A DNA stretch of 64,000 nt from Kocuria marina (GCF_000786655.1 NZ_JROM01000016.1:434001-498000), one strand, 5' to 3'. Positions 1 through 10,748 are shown, numbered from the stretch's first letter. A program made the numbers and translations. Notes: generated by a model not told the origin, from the letters alone.

Positions 1-1156
<1,156 letters not shown>

Positions 1157-1244
1157 TGATTCTCCTTGGGGATCCGGGGTGCGCGGGGTTCTCGGGAACA
1201 TCCCGGCGCGAGGTCTTGGTGTGCTGCGTCAGTTCAGGGGCGTG

Positions 1245-2513
1245 TCATGGGGCGTCGGGTACGGGACCCGCGGGCCGCAAGTGCCACCGTCCATCGACGC
1301 CCACGCGGCTGATCGCCTCCATCTGCTCCGTGGCCTCTTCGTGGCCGGGGCGCGCGAGGTCCGCCGGGTGCCGCACGGGGTCACCGCGCCATGACGACGC
1401 CGCGGCAAGCGTTGCGATCCCGAGCGACGCGACCGACGCCGCGCCGTCCCCGAGGATCAGGGGTGCCTGGTACAACCACAGTTCGTCCACGAGATCGGCG
1501 GCGAGGAACGCGGCGGACACCGTGGGCCCGCCTTCCACGAGCACGTGGGAGACCCCGTGATCCTTCAGGGTGTGCAGTGCCTCGGCGGGATCGTGCGTGG
1601 TGAGGTGGATGAACCGCCCGTCGTGCCCGCGGTCGGTGGATGCGACGTCTCCGCGATCCGTTCCCGTGTCTCCCGGGACTCCGCGTTCGGTGTCTTCCCG
1701 GGGCGCGCGGTCGACGACGCCGCGCCGGACCTTGGCGTTCCCCGGCACGGGCCGGGTGCTCATGACCGCCCGCAGGGGTTGCCGCTCGAGGGGTTCACCC
1801 GCGGCATCCCGCGCGGTCAGGGTCGGATCGTCCGCGCGCAGGGTCCCGCCGCCCACCAGGATCGCGTCCACCCGGGCTCGTAGGGCGTGGCCCTGATCCC
1901 GAGCGGGTGCCCCCGTGATCCATCGGCTCGTCCCGTCCGCGGCGGCCACCCGGCCGTCGATCGTCTGCGCGAGTTTCAGCGTCACGAACGGCCGCGCATC
2001 ACGCTGGGCGAGGAACCAGCGGTCATTGAGATCGTGGGCCTCCCTCGCGAGCAGTCCGTGGCGCACGTCCACCCCGTGTGCGGCGAGGAACGCGCCGCCC
2101 CCGCGGGCGGTGTCGGTGCCGTCGGCCACCGCGTAGATGACCCGGGGAATCCCCGCGTCGAGGATCGCGCGCGAGCACGGGCCGGTTCGTCCGGTGTGGT
2201 TGCAGGGTTCGAGGGTCACGATCATGGTGGTGTCCTCGAGCGGCGTCCCCGCCTCGCGGGCGAGCCGCAGCGCGTCCGCCTCCGCGTGCGGGGTGCCCGC
2301 CCCGCGGTGATGACCCACGTGCAGGATCTCCCCCGCGGCGGAGAGGATCACGGCGCCCACCACGGGATTGGCCCCGCGGATCCCCCGCCGAGCCGCTTCC
2401 AGGGCGGCCCGCATCGCGGTGTGCTCCGCCTCCGAGAACCGCCCGGACGGCTCCACCCCCAGACGGGAGCGGGGCGCGGGAGACGGCGCAGCGGCGTCGT
2501 CGTACGCCGTCAT
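1245..2513 (-). CDS. ribD: Bifunctional riboflavin deaminase/reductase RibD
   Basis: 422-residue enzyme for the second and third steps of riboflavin synthesis: deamination of the pyrimidine from GTP, then NADPH reduction of its ribose side chain. The N-terminal deaminase carries zinc ligands HAE (residues 76-78) and Cys104 and Cys113 in the PCNHTGRTGPC motif. The reductase half begins near residue 160 (TLKLAQTIDGRVAA) and retains the SHVLVEGGPT motif. An insertion rich in D, R and G near residues 260-290 looks like a disordered loop. The ATG at 2513 overlaps the pnuC stop (ATGA), so translation is coupled. Confidence 0.93.
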   Translation of the reverse strand: MTAYDDAAAPSPAPRSRLGVEPSGRFSEAEHTAMRAALEAARRGIRGANPVVGAVILSAAGEILHVGHHRGAGTPHAEADALRLAREAGTPLEDTTMIVTLEPCNHTGRTGPCSRAILDAGIPRVIYAVADGTDTARGGGAFLAAHGVDVRHGLLAREAHDLNDRWFLAQRDARPFVTLKLAQTIDGRVAAADGTSRWITGAPARDQGHALRARVDAILVGGGTLRADDPTLTARDAAGEPLERQPLRAVMSTRPVPGNAKVRRGVVDRAPREDTERGVPGDTGTDRGDVASTDRGHDGRFIHLTTHDPAEALHTLKDHGVSHVLVEGGPTVSAAFLAADLVDELWLYQAPLILGDGAASVASLGIATLAAASSWRGDPVRHPADLARPGHEEATEQMEAISRVGVDGRWHLRPAGPVPDAP

Positions 2514-3220
2514 TTCTTCTCGTCCTCGCCCACGTACAGGCGCAGGTCCGGGAAGCCCGTCTCGATCGTCGCGCGACGGCGCTGGCGCGTGTTCACGCGC
2601 CACCACACGAAGAACCCGGCGAGCGTGAACGCCCCGTAGAACACGTACATCAAGCCCGAGGCGTAGTAACCGGCGGAGAACAAAAGGGGCACGCCCACGA
2701 TGTCCACGGCGACCCACAGCAACCAGAACTCGACCCAGCCCTTGGCCATCCCGAGCGTTGCGAGCAACGAGCCCATGAAGATCCAGGCGTCCGCCCACAC
2801 GGGTTCGTACGAGCCCAGGGCGCGGAAGATGGGCGTGAGAAGTGCGGTCCCGAACACGAGGGCGACCACCAGGAACACGCGTTCGCGGGCGGTGGCCCAG
2901 CGCGGGGACACGGCCTCCTCGGACGCCCCGCGGGACCGGCGCCACTGCACCCAGCCGTACACGGACACCGCGATGAACATGACCTGGCGGCCCGCCTGAC
3001 CCAGCAGGTTCACGGGATTGGGGGTGTCGAACACCGCGCCCAGGAAGACGGTCAGCAGGATCGCATTGCCCACGATCCCCACGGGCCATGCCCACACCTT
3101 GCGGCGCATCCCGCCCAGCGCGGACAGCAGCCCGAAGACATTGCCGAGCACCTCGCGCCACAGGATGAAACCGTCACCCACCCGCAGCTGCGCGTCGAAC
3201 AACCAACGCAGGACGTCCAC
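2510..3220 (-). CDS. PnuC-family vitamin transporter, probably riboflavin
   Basis: 236-residue integral membrane protein of the PnuC family, with the WAWPVGIVGN segment, YGWVQW and a W-rich helix (GWVEFWLLWVAVD). The GTG start at 3220 is chosen because AGGAG sits five bases upstream; extending further upstream would run into the riboswitch leader. PnuC relatives carry nicotinamide riboside, thiamine (PnuT) or riboflavin (PnuX). Placement directly behind an FMN riboswitch and in front of ribD argues that this one imports riboflavin; that is inference, as substrate residues were not compared. First gene of the rib operon, overlapping ribD by four bases. Confidence 0.85.
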   Translation of the reverse strand: MDVLRWLFDAQLRVGDGFILWREVLGNVFGLLSALGGMRRKVWAWPVGIVGNAILLTVFLGAVFDTPNPVNLLGQAGRQVMFIAVSVYGWVQWRRSRGASEEAVSPRWATARERVFLVVALVFGTALLTPIFRALGSYEPVWADAWIFMGSLLATLGMAKGWVEFWLLWVAVDIVGVPLLFSAGYYASGLMYVFYGAFTLAGFFVWWRVNTRQRRRATIETGFPDLRLYVGEDEKK

Positions 3221-3375
3221 GGTGTCTCCTCTCACCCGCCACTGTCGGTGGTTCCGGGGAGGAATGCGCACACGCGTCGAACACGATCGCGCGGCGGAGC
3301 ACGTCACGGCACCACCCGACGGACCGCGATCGCGTGCGACCGCGCACGGTCGGGACGCCGTGACGCTCACGTGTG

Positions 3376-3545
3376 CCTACCATCCAGACTGTACTGTCGG
3401 TACCGGATTTCCACCGGTTCGGCCGATCCCTCCGTGCGCATCCGGTGTGGTTCCCACGGGAACCTGCTCGGTGCTGTGCACGGTGTTCACGGTTCGCGGA
3501 CTGTCACCGCCGGTTCGGAATTGCACCGACCCCGGAACACGTTGC
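3376..3545 (-). promoter_or_regulatory. FMN riboswitch (RFN element)
   Basis: Minus-strand leader with the conserved RFN blocks in order: CCGGGGTCGGTGCAATTCCG, then AACCGGCGGTGACAGTCC, a variable arm, then ACCGGTGGAAATCCGGTACC and CGACAGTACAGTCTGGATGG. It ends about 155 bases before the pnuC GTG. It should bind FMN and shut down the pnuC-ribD-ribE/B operon, presumably by hiding the AGGAG site, since no clear T-rich terminator follows. Confidence 0.93.
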
Positions 3546-3600
3546 TGCGCTCATTATGCCACGCGGCCTCACCATGCCCGTGATCGGGGGCACCGGGCGG

Positions 3601-4041
3601 TCACGTCCTGGTTTTCTGGCCGTTCTCACGGCCCTGCAGATCCGAGAGCAGTTCGTTGACGCGGGCCTTGATGTCGTCGCGGATCCTGCGCACGTCCGCG
3701 AGGGGCTGACCGGCCGGGTCGTCGAGGTCCCAGTCCTCGTAGCGCTTGCCCGGAAACACGGGGCAGGTGTCCCCACAGCCCATGGTGATGACGACGTCGG
3801 AGGCCCTGACCTGCTCCGTCCGCAGGATCGTGGGCACGGCTGCGGTGATATCGATGCCCTCCTCAGCCATTGCCTCCACGGCCACCGGGTTCAGGCTCTC
3901 TGCCGGTTCGGACCCGGCCGAACGGACATCGATGCTCCCGCCTGACATCGCGGCCAGGTAGCCCGCCGCCATCTGGGAGCGGCCCGCGTTGTGGACGCAG
4001 ACGAAGAGCACGGTCGGTTTCGTGGGTGATGGTGCGCTCAT
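3601..4041 (-). CDS. arsC: Arsenate reductase, low-molecular-weight phosphatase type
   Basis: 146-residue protein with the CX5R loop CVHNAGR (Cys15 to Arg21) typical of thioredoxin- or mycothiol-linked arsenate reductases, plus the later VITMGCGDTCPV segment with further cysteines. It reduces arsenate to arsenite for export by the adjacent Acr3. Its ATG at 4041 overlaps the acr3 stop by four bases, so the two are co-translated from the promoter facing arsR. No terminator with a T-run is obvious between its stop and the FMN riboswitch. Confidence 0.93.
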   Translation of the reverse strand: MSAPSPTKPTVLFVCVHNAGRSQMAAGYLAAMSGGSIDVRSAGSEPAESLNPVAVEAMAEEGIDITAAVPTILRTEQVRASDVVITMGCGDTCPVFPGKRYEDWDLDDPAGQPLADVRRIRDDIKARVNELLSDLQGRENGQKTRT

Positions 4042-5171
4042 GATGCGGTCTCCCGGGTTCGGTGGGTGGGGACGGAGGGATCGTTCGGGAACACGCGCGG
4101 GCCGGCCCATAGGGCCACGTAGACCAGGCCGATCAGGACGGGCACTTCGATCAACGGCCCCACGACGCCGGCCAGTGCCTGCCCGGAGGTGACGCCGAAG
4201 GTGCTGATGGCCACGGCGATCGCCAGTTCGAAGTTGTTGCCCGACGCGGTGAAAGCCACCGTGGCCGACTTGCCGTAGTCGAGCCCCACCGCTTTCGAGG
4301 CGAAGAGGCCGATGACGAACATCAGAGCGAAGTACACGAGCAACGGCAGCGCGATCCTGACCACGTCGAGGGGCTGTGAGGTGATGGCGTCCCCCTGGAG
4401 CGCGAAGAGCATCACGATGGTGAACAGGAGGCCGTACAGGGCCCACGGGCCGATCGCGGGGAGGAACTTCTCCTCGTACCAGTCACGGCCCTTCGCCCGT
4501 TCACCCAGGACGCGGGTGAGGAAGCCTGCGAGCAGCGGGATGCCGAGGAACACCAGGACGGATCCTACGATCGCCCCCACGGAGAATTCGGCCGTGGTGG
4601 TAGGCAGCCCCAGCCACGACGGCAGGACCTGGAGGTAGAACCACCCAAGAGCGCCGAAGGCTACGACCTGGAAGACGGAGTTGATGGCCACGAGCACGGC
4701 CGCACTCTCCCGGTCGCCGCATGCGAGGTCGTTCCAGATCAGAACCATGGCGATGCACCGGGCCAGGCCCACGATGATCAACCCGGTGCGGTACTCGGGC
4801 AGATCGGGCAGGAACACCCAGGCGAGCACAAACATCACCGCCGGTCCCACGACCCAGTTGAGCACGAGCGACAGACCCAGCAATCGCTTGTCGCCGGTCA
4901 CGCGGCGGGTCTCGTCGTAGCGCACCTTCGCCAGGACGGGATACATCATCACCAGTAGACCGACTGCGATCGGCAGCGACACCTGTCCGATCGTCATAGC
5001 TTCCAAAGCCGTGTTCAGCCCCGGCACCAGGCGTCCCAGCAGAAGGCCCGCACCCATGGCCAGCAGGATCCAGGCCGGCAGCCACCGGTCCAGGAACGAC
5101 ATGCTCTGCCTCACCGGTGCGGAGGCGATGGTGGTACTCACGGGCGGCGAGCTCCTCGTATCGACGATCAT
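4038..5171 (-). CDS. acr3: Arsenite exporter, Acr3 family
   Basis: 377-residue polytopic membrane protein with about ten TM segments. It begins with a hydrophilic stretch, then SFLDRWLPAWILLAMGAG, and contains the family signatures GLARCIAMVLIWNDLACGD (with the conserved cysteine of Acr3) and ASGNNFELAIAVA (with the conserved glutamate). It expels arsenite by proton motive force. It is the first gene of acr3-arsC, facing arsR across 55 bases, so a single operator can control both directions. An internal Met at residue 25 is an alternative start. Confidence 0.94.
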   Translation of the reverse strand: MIVDTRSSPPVSTTIASAPVRQSMSFLDRWLPAWILLAMGAGLLLGRLVPGLNTALEAMTIGQVSLPIAVGLLVMMYPVLAKVRYDETRRVTGDKRLLGLSLVLNWVVGPAVMFVLAWVFLPDLPEYRTGLIIVGLARCIAMVLIWNDLACGDRESAAVLVAINSVFQVVAFGALGWFYLQVLPSWLGLPTTTAEFSVGAIVGSVLVFLGIPLLAGFLTRVLGERAKGRDWYEEKFLPAIGPWALYGLLFTIVMLFALQGDAITSQPLDVVRIALPLLVYFALMFVIGLFASKAVGLDYGKSATVAFTASGNNFELAIAVAISTFGVTSGQALAGVVGPLIEVPVLIGLVYVALWAGPRVFPNDPSVPTHRTRETAS

Positions 5172-5226
5172 CTATGGGACACACGCTACGAGGTCATATA
5201 GATGTCCGTCAATGTAAAATCTCGGT
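5167..5226. promoter_or_regulatory. Divergent acr3/arsR promoter and probable ArsR operator
   Basis: AT-rich 55-base gap between divergent starts in an otherwise very GC-rich region. It contains an interrupted inverted repeat, CATCTAT (5169-5175) and ATAGATG (5198-5204), which is a plausible ArsR site spanning both promoters. The first arm overlaps the acr3 start codon. Assignment as operator is inference from position and symmetry. Confidence 0.5.
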
Positions 5227-5583
5227 ATGAAAGCACCCGCGCAACGACCCGAGTTGATCGATGAGAAAGCAACCGAGTGCTGCTCGCTCGCCTCCTCGCC
5301 GCTCGGGGCCGGCGAGGCCGAGCGCATGACCGCGAAGCTCAAGGCGCTCTCCGACCCGACGCGCCTGCGGTTGCTCTCCCACATCGCCGCGCAGGGCTGC
5401 GACGCAGTGTGCGCCTGCGACCTGCTGGACGTTCTCGACATCAGCCAGCCCACCGTGAGTCATCACCTCAAGAAGCTGGTGGACGCCGGACTGCTCACAC
5501 GCGAGCAGCGCGGCAAGTGGGCGCACTACACCGTGGTGCGCGGCGCCTTCACGGAACTGCGTGAACTCCTGGACCTGCGCTGA
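5227..5583 (+). CDS. arsR: Arsenite-responsive repressor ArsR
   Basis: 118-residue winged-helix repressor of the ArsR/SmtB family. The recognition helix is ISQPTVSHHLKKL (about residues 72-84). Candidate As(III) ligands are Cys18-Cys19 near the N-terminus and Cys62/Cys64 in the CACDLLD motif, the equivalent of the classic ELCVCDL site, with Cys58 nearby. Divergent from acr3-arsC, so it very likely represses both itself and the exporter until arsenite binds. Confidence 0.92.
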   Translation: MKAPAQRPELIDEKATECCSLASSPLGAGEAERMTAKLKALSDPTRLRLLSHIAAQGCDAVCACDLLDVLDISQPTVSHHLKKLVDAGLLTREQRGKWAHYTVVRGAFTELRELLDLR

Positions 5584-5629
5584 CAGGCAGGGCGTTCTCC
5601 GCGGACCCGTCATCGGGGCCCGCATAAAT

Positions 5630-6295
5630 TCAGGCCCGGTGCTCCCGCGCGGTCCTGCGGAGTGCCTCGATCGCGGCGGCGGGGTCGTCCTGGCCGTAGA
5701 CCGCGGAACCGGCGACGAACGTGTCCGCCCCGACCTCCGCGGCGCGCACGATGGTCTCCTCCGTGATCCCGCCGTCCACCTGCAGCGCGATCGTGCCCCC
5801 GTGGGCCTTGACCGCCGCCGCGGCGCGGCGCAGCTTGGGCAGGGTCACGTCCAGGAACTTCTGGCCGCCGAAGCCGGGTTCCACGGTCATGATGAGCAAC
5901 ATGTCGAGCTCGGGCAGTAGGTCCAGGTACGGCTCGATCGGCGTGGCCGGACGCACCGCGAGTCCCGCACGGGCACCCGCCGCGCGCAGTTCACGCGCGA
6001 GCTTGATCGGCGCCGTGGCGGCTTCCGCGTGGAACGTCACCGACGCGCACCCTGCCTCCGCGTACGCCGGGGCCCACCGGTCCGGGTCCTCGATCATCAG
6101 GTGCAGGTCCAGGGGGATCGGGGAGACGGCCTGCAATCGTTCCACGACCGGCAACCCCAGGGTCAGATTGGGGACGAAGTGGTTGTCCATCACGTCCACG
6201 TGCGCCGCATCCGCGTTCGAGATGCGCTGGAGTTCCTCCGCGAGCCGGGAGAAGTCCGCGGAGAGGATTGACGGGTGGATGTCACAGCGGGACAT
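5630..6295 (-). CDS. rpe: Ribulose-phosphate 3-epimerase
   Basis: 221-residue TIM-barrel enzyme interconverting ribulose-5-phosphate and xylulose-5-phosphate in the pentose phosphate pathway. It shows [10 protein letters not shown] at the start, the metal-ligand region [20 protein letters not shown], and the phosphate-binding end QVDGGI and FVAGSAVYG. Start ATG at 6295 has a strong AGGAGG four bases upstream. It follows rsmB on the same strand with a 44-base gap. Confidence 0.95.
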   Translation of the reverse strand: MSRCDIHPSILSADFSRLAEELQRISNADAAHVDVMDNHFVPNLTLGLPVVERLQAVSPIPLDLHLMIEDPDRWAPAYAEAGCASVTFHAEAATAPIKLARELRAAGARAGLAVRPATPIEPYLDLLPELDMLLIMTVEPGFGGQKFLDVTLPKLRRAAAAVKAHGGTIALQVDGGITEETIVRAAEVGADTFVAGSAVYGQDDPAAAIEALRRTAREHRA

Positions 6296-6339
6296 GGTTC
6301 CTCCTGGGAATAGTTCCGGATCAATGACCGAGCCGCGGC

Positions 6340-8040
6340 TCACGCGCTCTTGCGCAGCGCGACCATGAACATGGCGTCGGTTCCGTGGACGTGCGGCCAC
6401 AACTGCACACTCGTGCCCCCGCCGGGGACGTCGTGCCCCGCCGCCCGAGCGTCGTCGAGCGCGCCGGGCAGGGCGGCATCCACGGCGAGCTGCGCGGTGT
6501 CCAGGACCGACACGTCGCCGCGCCGCGCCAGGACGTCCTGGAGCACGTCGTGCGTCTCGGCGGTGTGCGGCGAACACGTGGCGTAGAGCACCACGCCGCC
6601 GGGGCGGGTGGCGTCCAGCGCGGCGTCGAGCAGCTCACGCTGCAGCGGGGTCAGATTCGCGACGTCCGACGGCGTGCGCCGCCACCGCGCTTCGGGACGA
6701 CGCCGCAGCGCGCCTAGTCCGGTGCACGGCACGTCCACGAGCACGCGATCGAAACGTGCGTCCTGGCCGGACGGGATCTGCCGGGCGTCGCCGGTGCGGA
6801 CGTGCCACGCCTCGTGGTCCACGGCCGACAGTGCCTGGCGCACGAGGTCGCTACGGTGCTCGCTGACCTCGTTGGCCAGCAACGTGGCACCGCGCTCGTG
6901 GGCCAATGCCGCGAGCAGCGCCGCCTTGCCGCCGGGTCCGGCGCAAAAGTCGGCCCACGCGCCGGCGTCATCGGCCACGGGCGCCTGTGCGAGCACGCGG
7001 GCCACGAGCTGGGAACCGGCGTCCTGGACACGCACCGTTCCCTCCCGCGTGCCCGGGACGCGGTGGACGTCTCCCCCGGCGCTGACCGCGCTGTTCGGGA
7101 CCAGGTCACCGGGTTCGGCGCCTGCTGCGAGTGCGGGCTCGAGCGAGCCGATACCGGGCAGGGCCACGAGGTGCACACGGGGCGCCTCGTTGTCCGCTTC
7201 CAACAGGGCCTCGATCTCCGCGGTGTCTCGGCCGTTGGCGCGCAGGGACCGGCGCAACGCGCGAACCTCCCACACCGGGTGGGCGTGGCGGACACCGAGC
7301 TGCCGCAGCTCGTCGGTGTGCTCGGCGGCGAGCGCGTCCAGCCATTCGTCGTGGCTGCGCCGGGTCACCTTGCGCAGGACGGCGTTGACGAGTCCCGAGG
7401 GTCCCTGCCCGATCTCCCCGCGCACCAGACCCACGGTCGCGTCCAGCGCGGCGTGATCGGGGACGCGCATCGCGAGCAACTGGTGCACGCCCAGGCGCAG
7501 GGCGTCCAGCACCGCGGGGTCCAACTGGTCCAGCGGGCGGTCCACGCACTTCTCGAGCACGGCGTCCCACGTGCCACTCCACCGCATGGCCCCGTAGGCG
7601 AGCTCGGTCGCGAACGCCGCGTCCCGCTTGTCGAGGCGGTTTTCACGGACCAGGCGTGGCAGCACGAGGTTCCCGTAGGCGTCCTCCGAGTTGACCGCGC
7701 GCAGGGCCTGATATGCGGTCAGCCGTGCGGGATCGGAGCGCTTGCGACGCTGCGAGGGCGCGTGCGCGGAGTAAGAGCGCTCGTGCTGGGCCCGGCGGTT
7801 GCGTTCGTGGCCCTTGGCGTCACGACGCGAGCCGTCCCCCGGCCGCCGATCCCTCCCGCCGGTCTCTCGGGGCGCGCGGTCATCACGACGGCGCCCCCCG
7901 GAGTCGCGGGGCGGGCGGTCGTCGCGGCCCCGGCCGCCGGCATCACGGAACGGACGGTCGTCACGACGGCGGTTGTTCCCGCGAGGCCGGTCGTTATCGC
8001 CGCCGGAGTGGCCGCCGCGGTGCTGCTGATCCCGACTCAT
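6340..8040 (-). CDS. rsmB: 16S rRNA m5C methyltransferase RsmB with an RGG-like N-terminal tail
   Basis: 566 residues. The N-terminal ~90 residues are Arg/Asp/Gly-rich with three near-copies of a 13-residue unit of the form RRRDDRPxRDxGG; this is not part of the family fold. Then follow a NusB-like RNA-binding domain ([18 protein letters not shown] onwards) and the SAM-dependent methyltransferase with [11 protein letters not shown], the catalytic motif [18 protein letters not shown] and ATCSPH. Methylates a cytosine in 16S rRNA. The ATG at 8040 overlaps the fmt stop (ATGA), coupling it to fmt and def. Confidence 0.92.
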   Translation of the reverse strand: MSRDQQHRGGHSGGDNDRPRGNNRRRDDRPFRDAGGRGRDDRPPRDSGGRRRDDRAPRETGGRDRRPGDGSRRDAKGHERNRRAQHERSYSAHAPSQRRKRSDPARLTAYQALRAVNSEDAYGNLVLPRLVRENRLDKRDAAFATELAYGAMRWSGTWDAVLEKCVDRPLDQLDPAVLDALRLGVHQLLAMRVPDHAALDATVGLVRGEIGQGPSGLVNAVLRKVTRRSHDEWLDALAAEHTDELRQLGVRHAHPVWEVRALRRSLRANGRDTAEIEALLEADNEAPRVHLVALPGIGSLEPALAAGAEPGDLVPNSAVSAGGDVHRVPGTREGTVRVQDAGSQLVARVLAQAPVADDAGAWADFCAGPGGKAALLAALAHERGATLLANEVSEHRSDLVRQALSAVDHEAWHVRTGDARQIPSGQDARFDRVLVDVPCTGLGALRRRPEARWRRTPSDVANLTPLQRELLDAALDATRPGGVVLYATCSPHTAETHDVLQDVLARRGDVSVLDTAQLAVDAALPGALDDARAAGHDVPGGGTSVQLWPHVHGTDAMFMVALRKSA

Positions 8041-8987
8041 GTGAACGTCACCTGCTCCGTGTTCTGCTTGCCGCGCGCCCAATCGAGGGCCGCCATGGGT
8101 TTCTTGCCACTGGGTTGCACGCGGGTCAGCTCCACGGCGTAGGACCCGGTGCCCACGAAGACCCGATTCTCCCGCAGCTCCACGTGGCCCGGGGCGATCC
8201 CGGTGATCTCCGGGGCGGGGATCACGCGGTCGAGCTTGAAGCGCTGGCCGTCGAGTTCGGTCCACGCACCAGGTTCGGGGGTCACACCGCGCACCCGGTG
8301 AGCCACGGCCACGGCGGGATGTGACCAATCGACGCGCCCGTCCTGGGCCGTGAGTTTAGGGGCAGCGGTGGATTCACCGCGTTGCGGCGTGGGGTGCACG
8401 CGGCCCGAGGCCACACCGAGCAAGGATTCCGCGAGCAGGGGCGAACCTTCATGTGCGAGCCGATCCAGCACCGACCCGGACGTGTCCTCCGGACGCACCT
8501 CGTCCGTGAGGGAGCCCACCACGGGGCCGGTGTCCATGCCGTCGTCCAGGACGAAGGTGGTGGCCCCGACCACGGAGTCCCCGGCCATGAGGGCCCGCTG
8601 CACCGGGGCGGCGCCGCGCCACTGGGGCAGGAGGGAGAAATGCAGGTTGATCCACCCGTCCTGGAAGACCTCCAGGGCCGGTCGCGGCAGCAGGGCGCCG
8701 TAGGCCACGACCGCCGCGATGCTCGCGCCGGTGTCACGCAGGGTGTCCAGGAGTTCACCCCGGACCCGATTGGCCTTGATTACGGGCAGTCCGAGCTCAT
8801 CGGCCCGACGACCCACCGCGGACGGGGCCATGACCTTCTTGCGGCCCACAGGGGCGTCCTCACGGGTCAGCACCGCGGTGATCTCGATCCGGGGATCCTG
8901 GTGCAGTGCCTCGAGCGGGGGGACGGCGGTCTCCGGGGTTCCTGCGTACAGGATCTTGAGGGGCTGCTGGTTCGTGTCGGGGCTCAT
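8037..8987 (-). CDS. fmt: Methionyl-tRNA formyltransferase
   Basis: 316 residues, usual length. It formylates initiator Met-tRNA using 10-formyl-THF. It shows KILYAGTPETAVP at the N-terminus, the formyl-THF catalytic region INLHFSLLPQWRGAAP, and the C-terminal OB-like domain. ATG at 8987 overlaps the def stop, and its own stop overlaps rsmB, so def-fmt-rsmB are translationally chained. Def and Fmt act on opposite ends of the formyl cycle. Confidence 0.95.
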   Translation of the reverse strand: MSPDTNQQPLKILYAGTPETAVPPLEALHQDPRIEITAVLTREDAPVGRKKVMAPSAVGRRADELGLPVIKANRVRGELLDTLRDTGASIAAVVAYGALLPRPALEVFQDGWINLHFSLLPQWRGAAPVQRALMAGDSVVGATTFVLDDGMDTGPVVGSLTDEVRPEDTSGSVLDRLAHEGSPLLAESLLGVASGRVHPTPQRGESTAAPKLTAQDGRVDWSHPAVAVAHRVRGVTPEPGAWTELDGQRFKLDRVIPAPEITGIAPGHVELRENRVFVGTGSYAVELTRVQPSGKKPMAALDWARGKQNTEQVTFT

Positions 8988-9643
8988 CGGGCATCACCCG
9001 CCGCGCCGAACGCGGAACCGGCCGTGTGTGCGGCGCCGGATGCGGCTCCCGAGGTGCGGGCCGCACCGAAAGCCGACCCAGCGGCGTCGTGTGCGTCCGG
9101 TGTTGAGTGACCCGCGCGCTGCGCCTCGCGTTCGCGCGTGACACGGGTGGTCGTGTCCGTGAACGACTGCGCGCGCAACTGCCGCATGGCGTCCTTGCGC
9201 TCGTCACCCACGAGACGGTCGACGTAGAGCATGCCGCCCAGGTGATCGTTCTCGTGCTGGAAGCAGCGGGCCAACAGGCCGGTGGCCTCACGGTGCACGG
9301 GCTCGCCGTGGCAATCCACCCCGGTGAGGACGGCGTGCTCGGCGCGGGGGGTCTCGTAGGACAGGCCCGGGACCGACAGGCAGCCCTCGCCGCCTTCCTG
9401 CGGCTCCTCCCCCATGCTCAGCTGGGGGTTGATCACGTGCCCTTCGTCCCCGTCGATGCCCCACGTGAAGACGCGCAATCCCACGCCCACCTGCGGTGCG
9501 GCCAGACCCACACCACCCACGGCGTACATGGTCTCAAGCATGTCCCGGACGAGGGCAGCCAGGGCGTCGTCGAACTGCGTGACCTCCTGGGCCGGGGTGC
9601 GCAGGACGGGGTCACCGATGGTACGAATGCGCAAAATACTCAC
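8984..9643 (-). CDS. def: Peptide deformylase with Ala/Gly-rich tail
   Basis: 219 residues if started at the GTG at 9643 (SILRIRTIGDP), which puts GAGGAG about eleven bases upstream; a GTG at 9655 is too close to that site. It contains the three deformylase motifs: GVGLAAPQVG, EGCLSVPG and QHENDHLGG (metal ligands Cys and two His). Residues after about 175 form an Ala/Gly-rich tail with two SAFGAA copies, which is not in the family core. Removes the N-formyl group from nascent proteins. Confidence 0.93.
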   Translation of the reverse strand: MSILRIRTIGDPVLRTPAQEVTQFDDALAALVRDMLETMYAVGGVGLAAPQVGVGLRVFTWGIDGDEGHVINPQLSMGEEPQEGGEGCLSVPGLSYETPRAEHAVLTGVDCHGEPVHREATGLLARCFQHENDHLGGMLYVDRLVGDERKDAMRQLRAQSFTDTTTRVTREREAQRAGHSTPDAHDAAGSAFGAARTSGAASGAAHTAGSAFGAAGDAR

Positions 9644-9688
9644 CGCGGAGTGCACTCCTCATGGGGGTCGTGGGACGGGGTGTGCCTG

Positions 9689-10609
9689 TCAGTCTACGGC
9701 GGGGCCCGCGACCGTCTCGGCCGCCACGACCTGCGTGCCGCCCGCCACACGACCCGTGGGGGAGGAATCCAGGGGCGGGGGCGCGATGCTGCGCAGTTGC
9801 GCCCCGGCGGTGGCCAATTGGGAATTGCGCGCCCACACCTTGGCCAGGGCGCAGAACTTGTACCAGTGCACGGGGAGGTGCTCGGGCGCGGCCTGCACGG
9901 TGAGCGCCTCGGTCTCACCGATCGCCACGGCCATCAGGACCTCCGCGTCCCCGAAACGCCACGGTTCCCACTCCCCCGCTGTGGCGTCCACGAGGGATTC
10001 CTCGGCCTTGAGCCCGGCCACCAGCTGGGTCACGACCTTCGGGTCCGGGGCCTTGACCCGCCCGGTGCGGTCCGTCCCGCGGGTCTTGTAGTCGATCAGA
10101 CACACCTTGCCGCCGATGCGCGCCACGAGATCCAGCGTTCCCGCATAGCCCACCGTGGAGTTCCACACCGTGATTTCCGCGGCCAACGGTTCGGGACGGA
10201 ACAGCTGCCACCACTGGTCCGCGCTGTCCGCGAACCGGGACTCGTGGTGTTCTGCGAGCGTGTCCCGGGCCCGGTCCACCTGGTGATCGCAGCCCATGGC
10301 CCGCAGGGCGAGCTGCTCGCAGTAGTCGTGCACGCGGTCACCGCGCTGCGCCGCGTGGTCCCGGTGCCGCTCCGCCGCCTTGGCCGCGTGGTTCACGAGC
10401 GAACGACGACGCCGCGTGTCCCGCAGGGCGTCCGGCAACTGGGGATCCGTGGCCAGGGCCTGCGCGGCGGTGTAGGCGTACCAGCCCCCGAGGTCGTTGG
10501 CCTCGCACCCGATGACCGTGGTGATGGAGGGGACCTCGAGGTCCCCGCCCTCACTCCGGGCGTACATCCGGCCGGTGGCGGTCTGCTGGGCCAAGCGGGG
10601 TTGCGTCAT
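9689..10609 (-). CDS. PD-(D/E)XK nuclease-like protein
   Basis: 306 residues. The middle has AGTLDLVARIGGKVCLIDYK, the D...(D/E)XK arrangement of RecB/Cas4-type exonuclease domains, with the preceding TVWNSTVGY strand. The role is not known to me beyond a likely DNA-end processing or nuclease function. The ATG at 10609 is the first in frame after the stop-rich intergenic region. It runs towards def, with its stop 45 bases before the def start. No helicase or CRISPR genes are nearby. Confidence 0.7.
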   Translation of the reverse strand: MTQPRLAQQTATGRMYARSEGGDLEVPSITTVIGCEANDLGGWYAYTAAQALATDPQLPDALRDTRRRRSLVNHAAKAAERHRDHAAQRGDRVHDYCEQLALRAMGCDHQVDRARDTLAEHHESRFADSADQWWQLFRPEPLAAEITVWNSTVGYAGTLDLVARIGGKVCLIDYKTRGTDRTGRVKAPDPKVVTQLVAGLKAEESLVDATAGEWEPWRFGDAEVLMAVAIGETEALTVQAAPEHLPVHWYKFCALAKVWARNSQLATAGAQLRSIAPPPLDSSPTGRVAGGTQVVAAETVAGPAVD

Positions 10610-10748
10610 GGCCTCAGCGTAGGAAGGGGTCCAGACACGGACAACGATCGCGGGCTCAGCCGGGCGGAGCGGGCTCGGACGTCCGTCCAGGAGCCGGATC
10701 TCAGGCGGCCGGAGCCGGACCGACCGGTCCGATCGGCCTTGGACGCGA

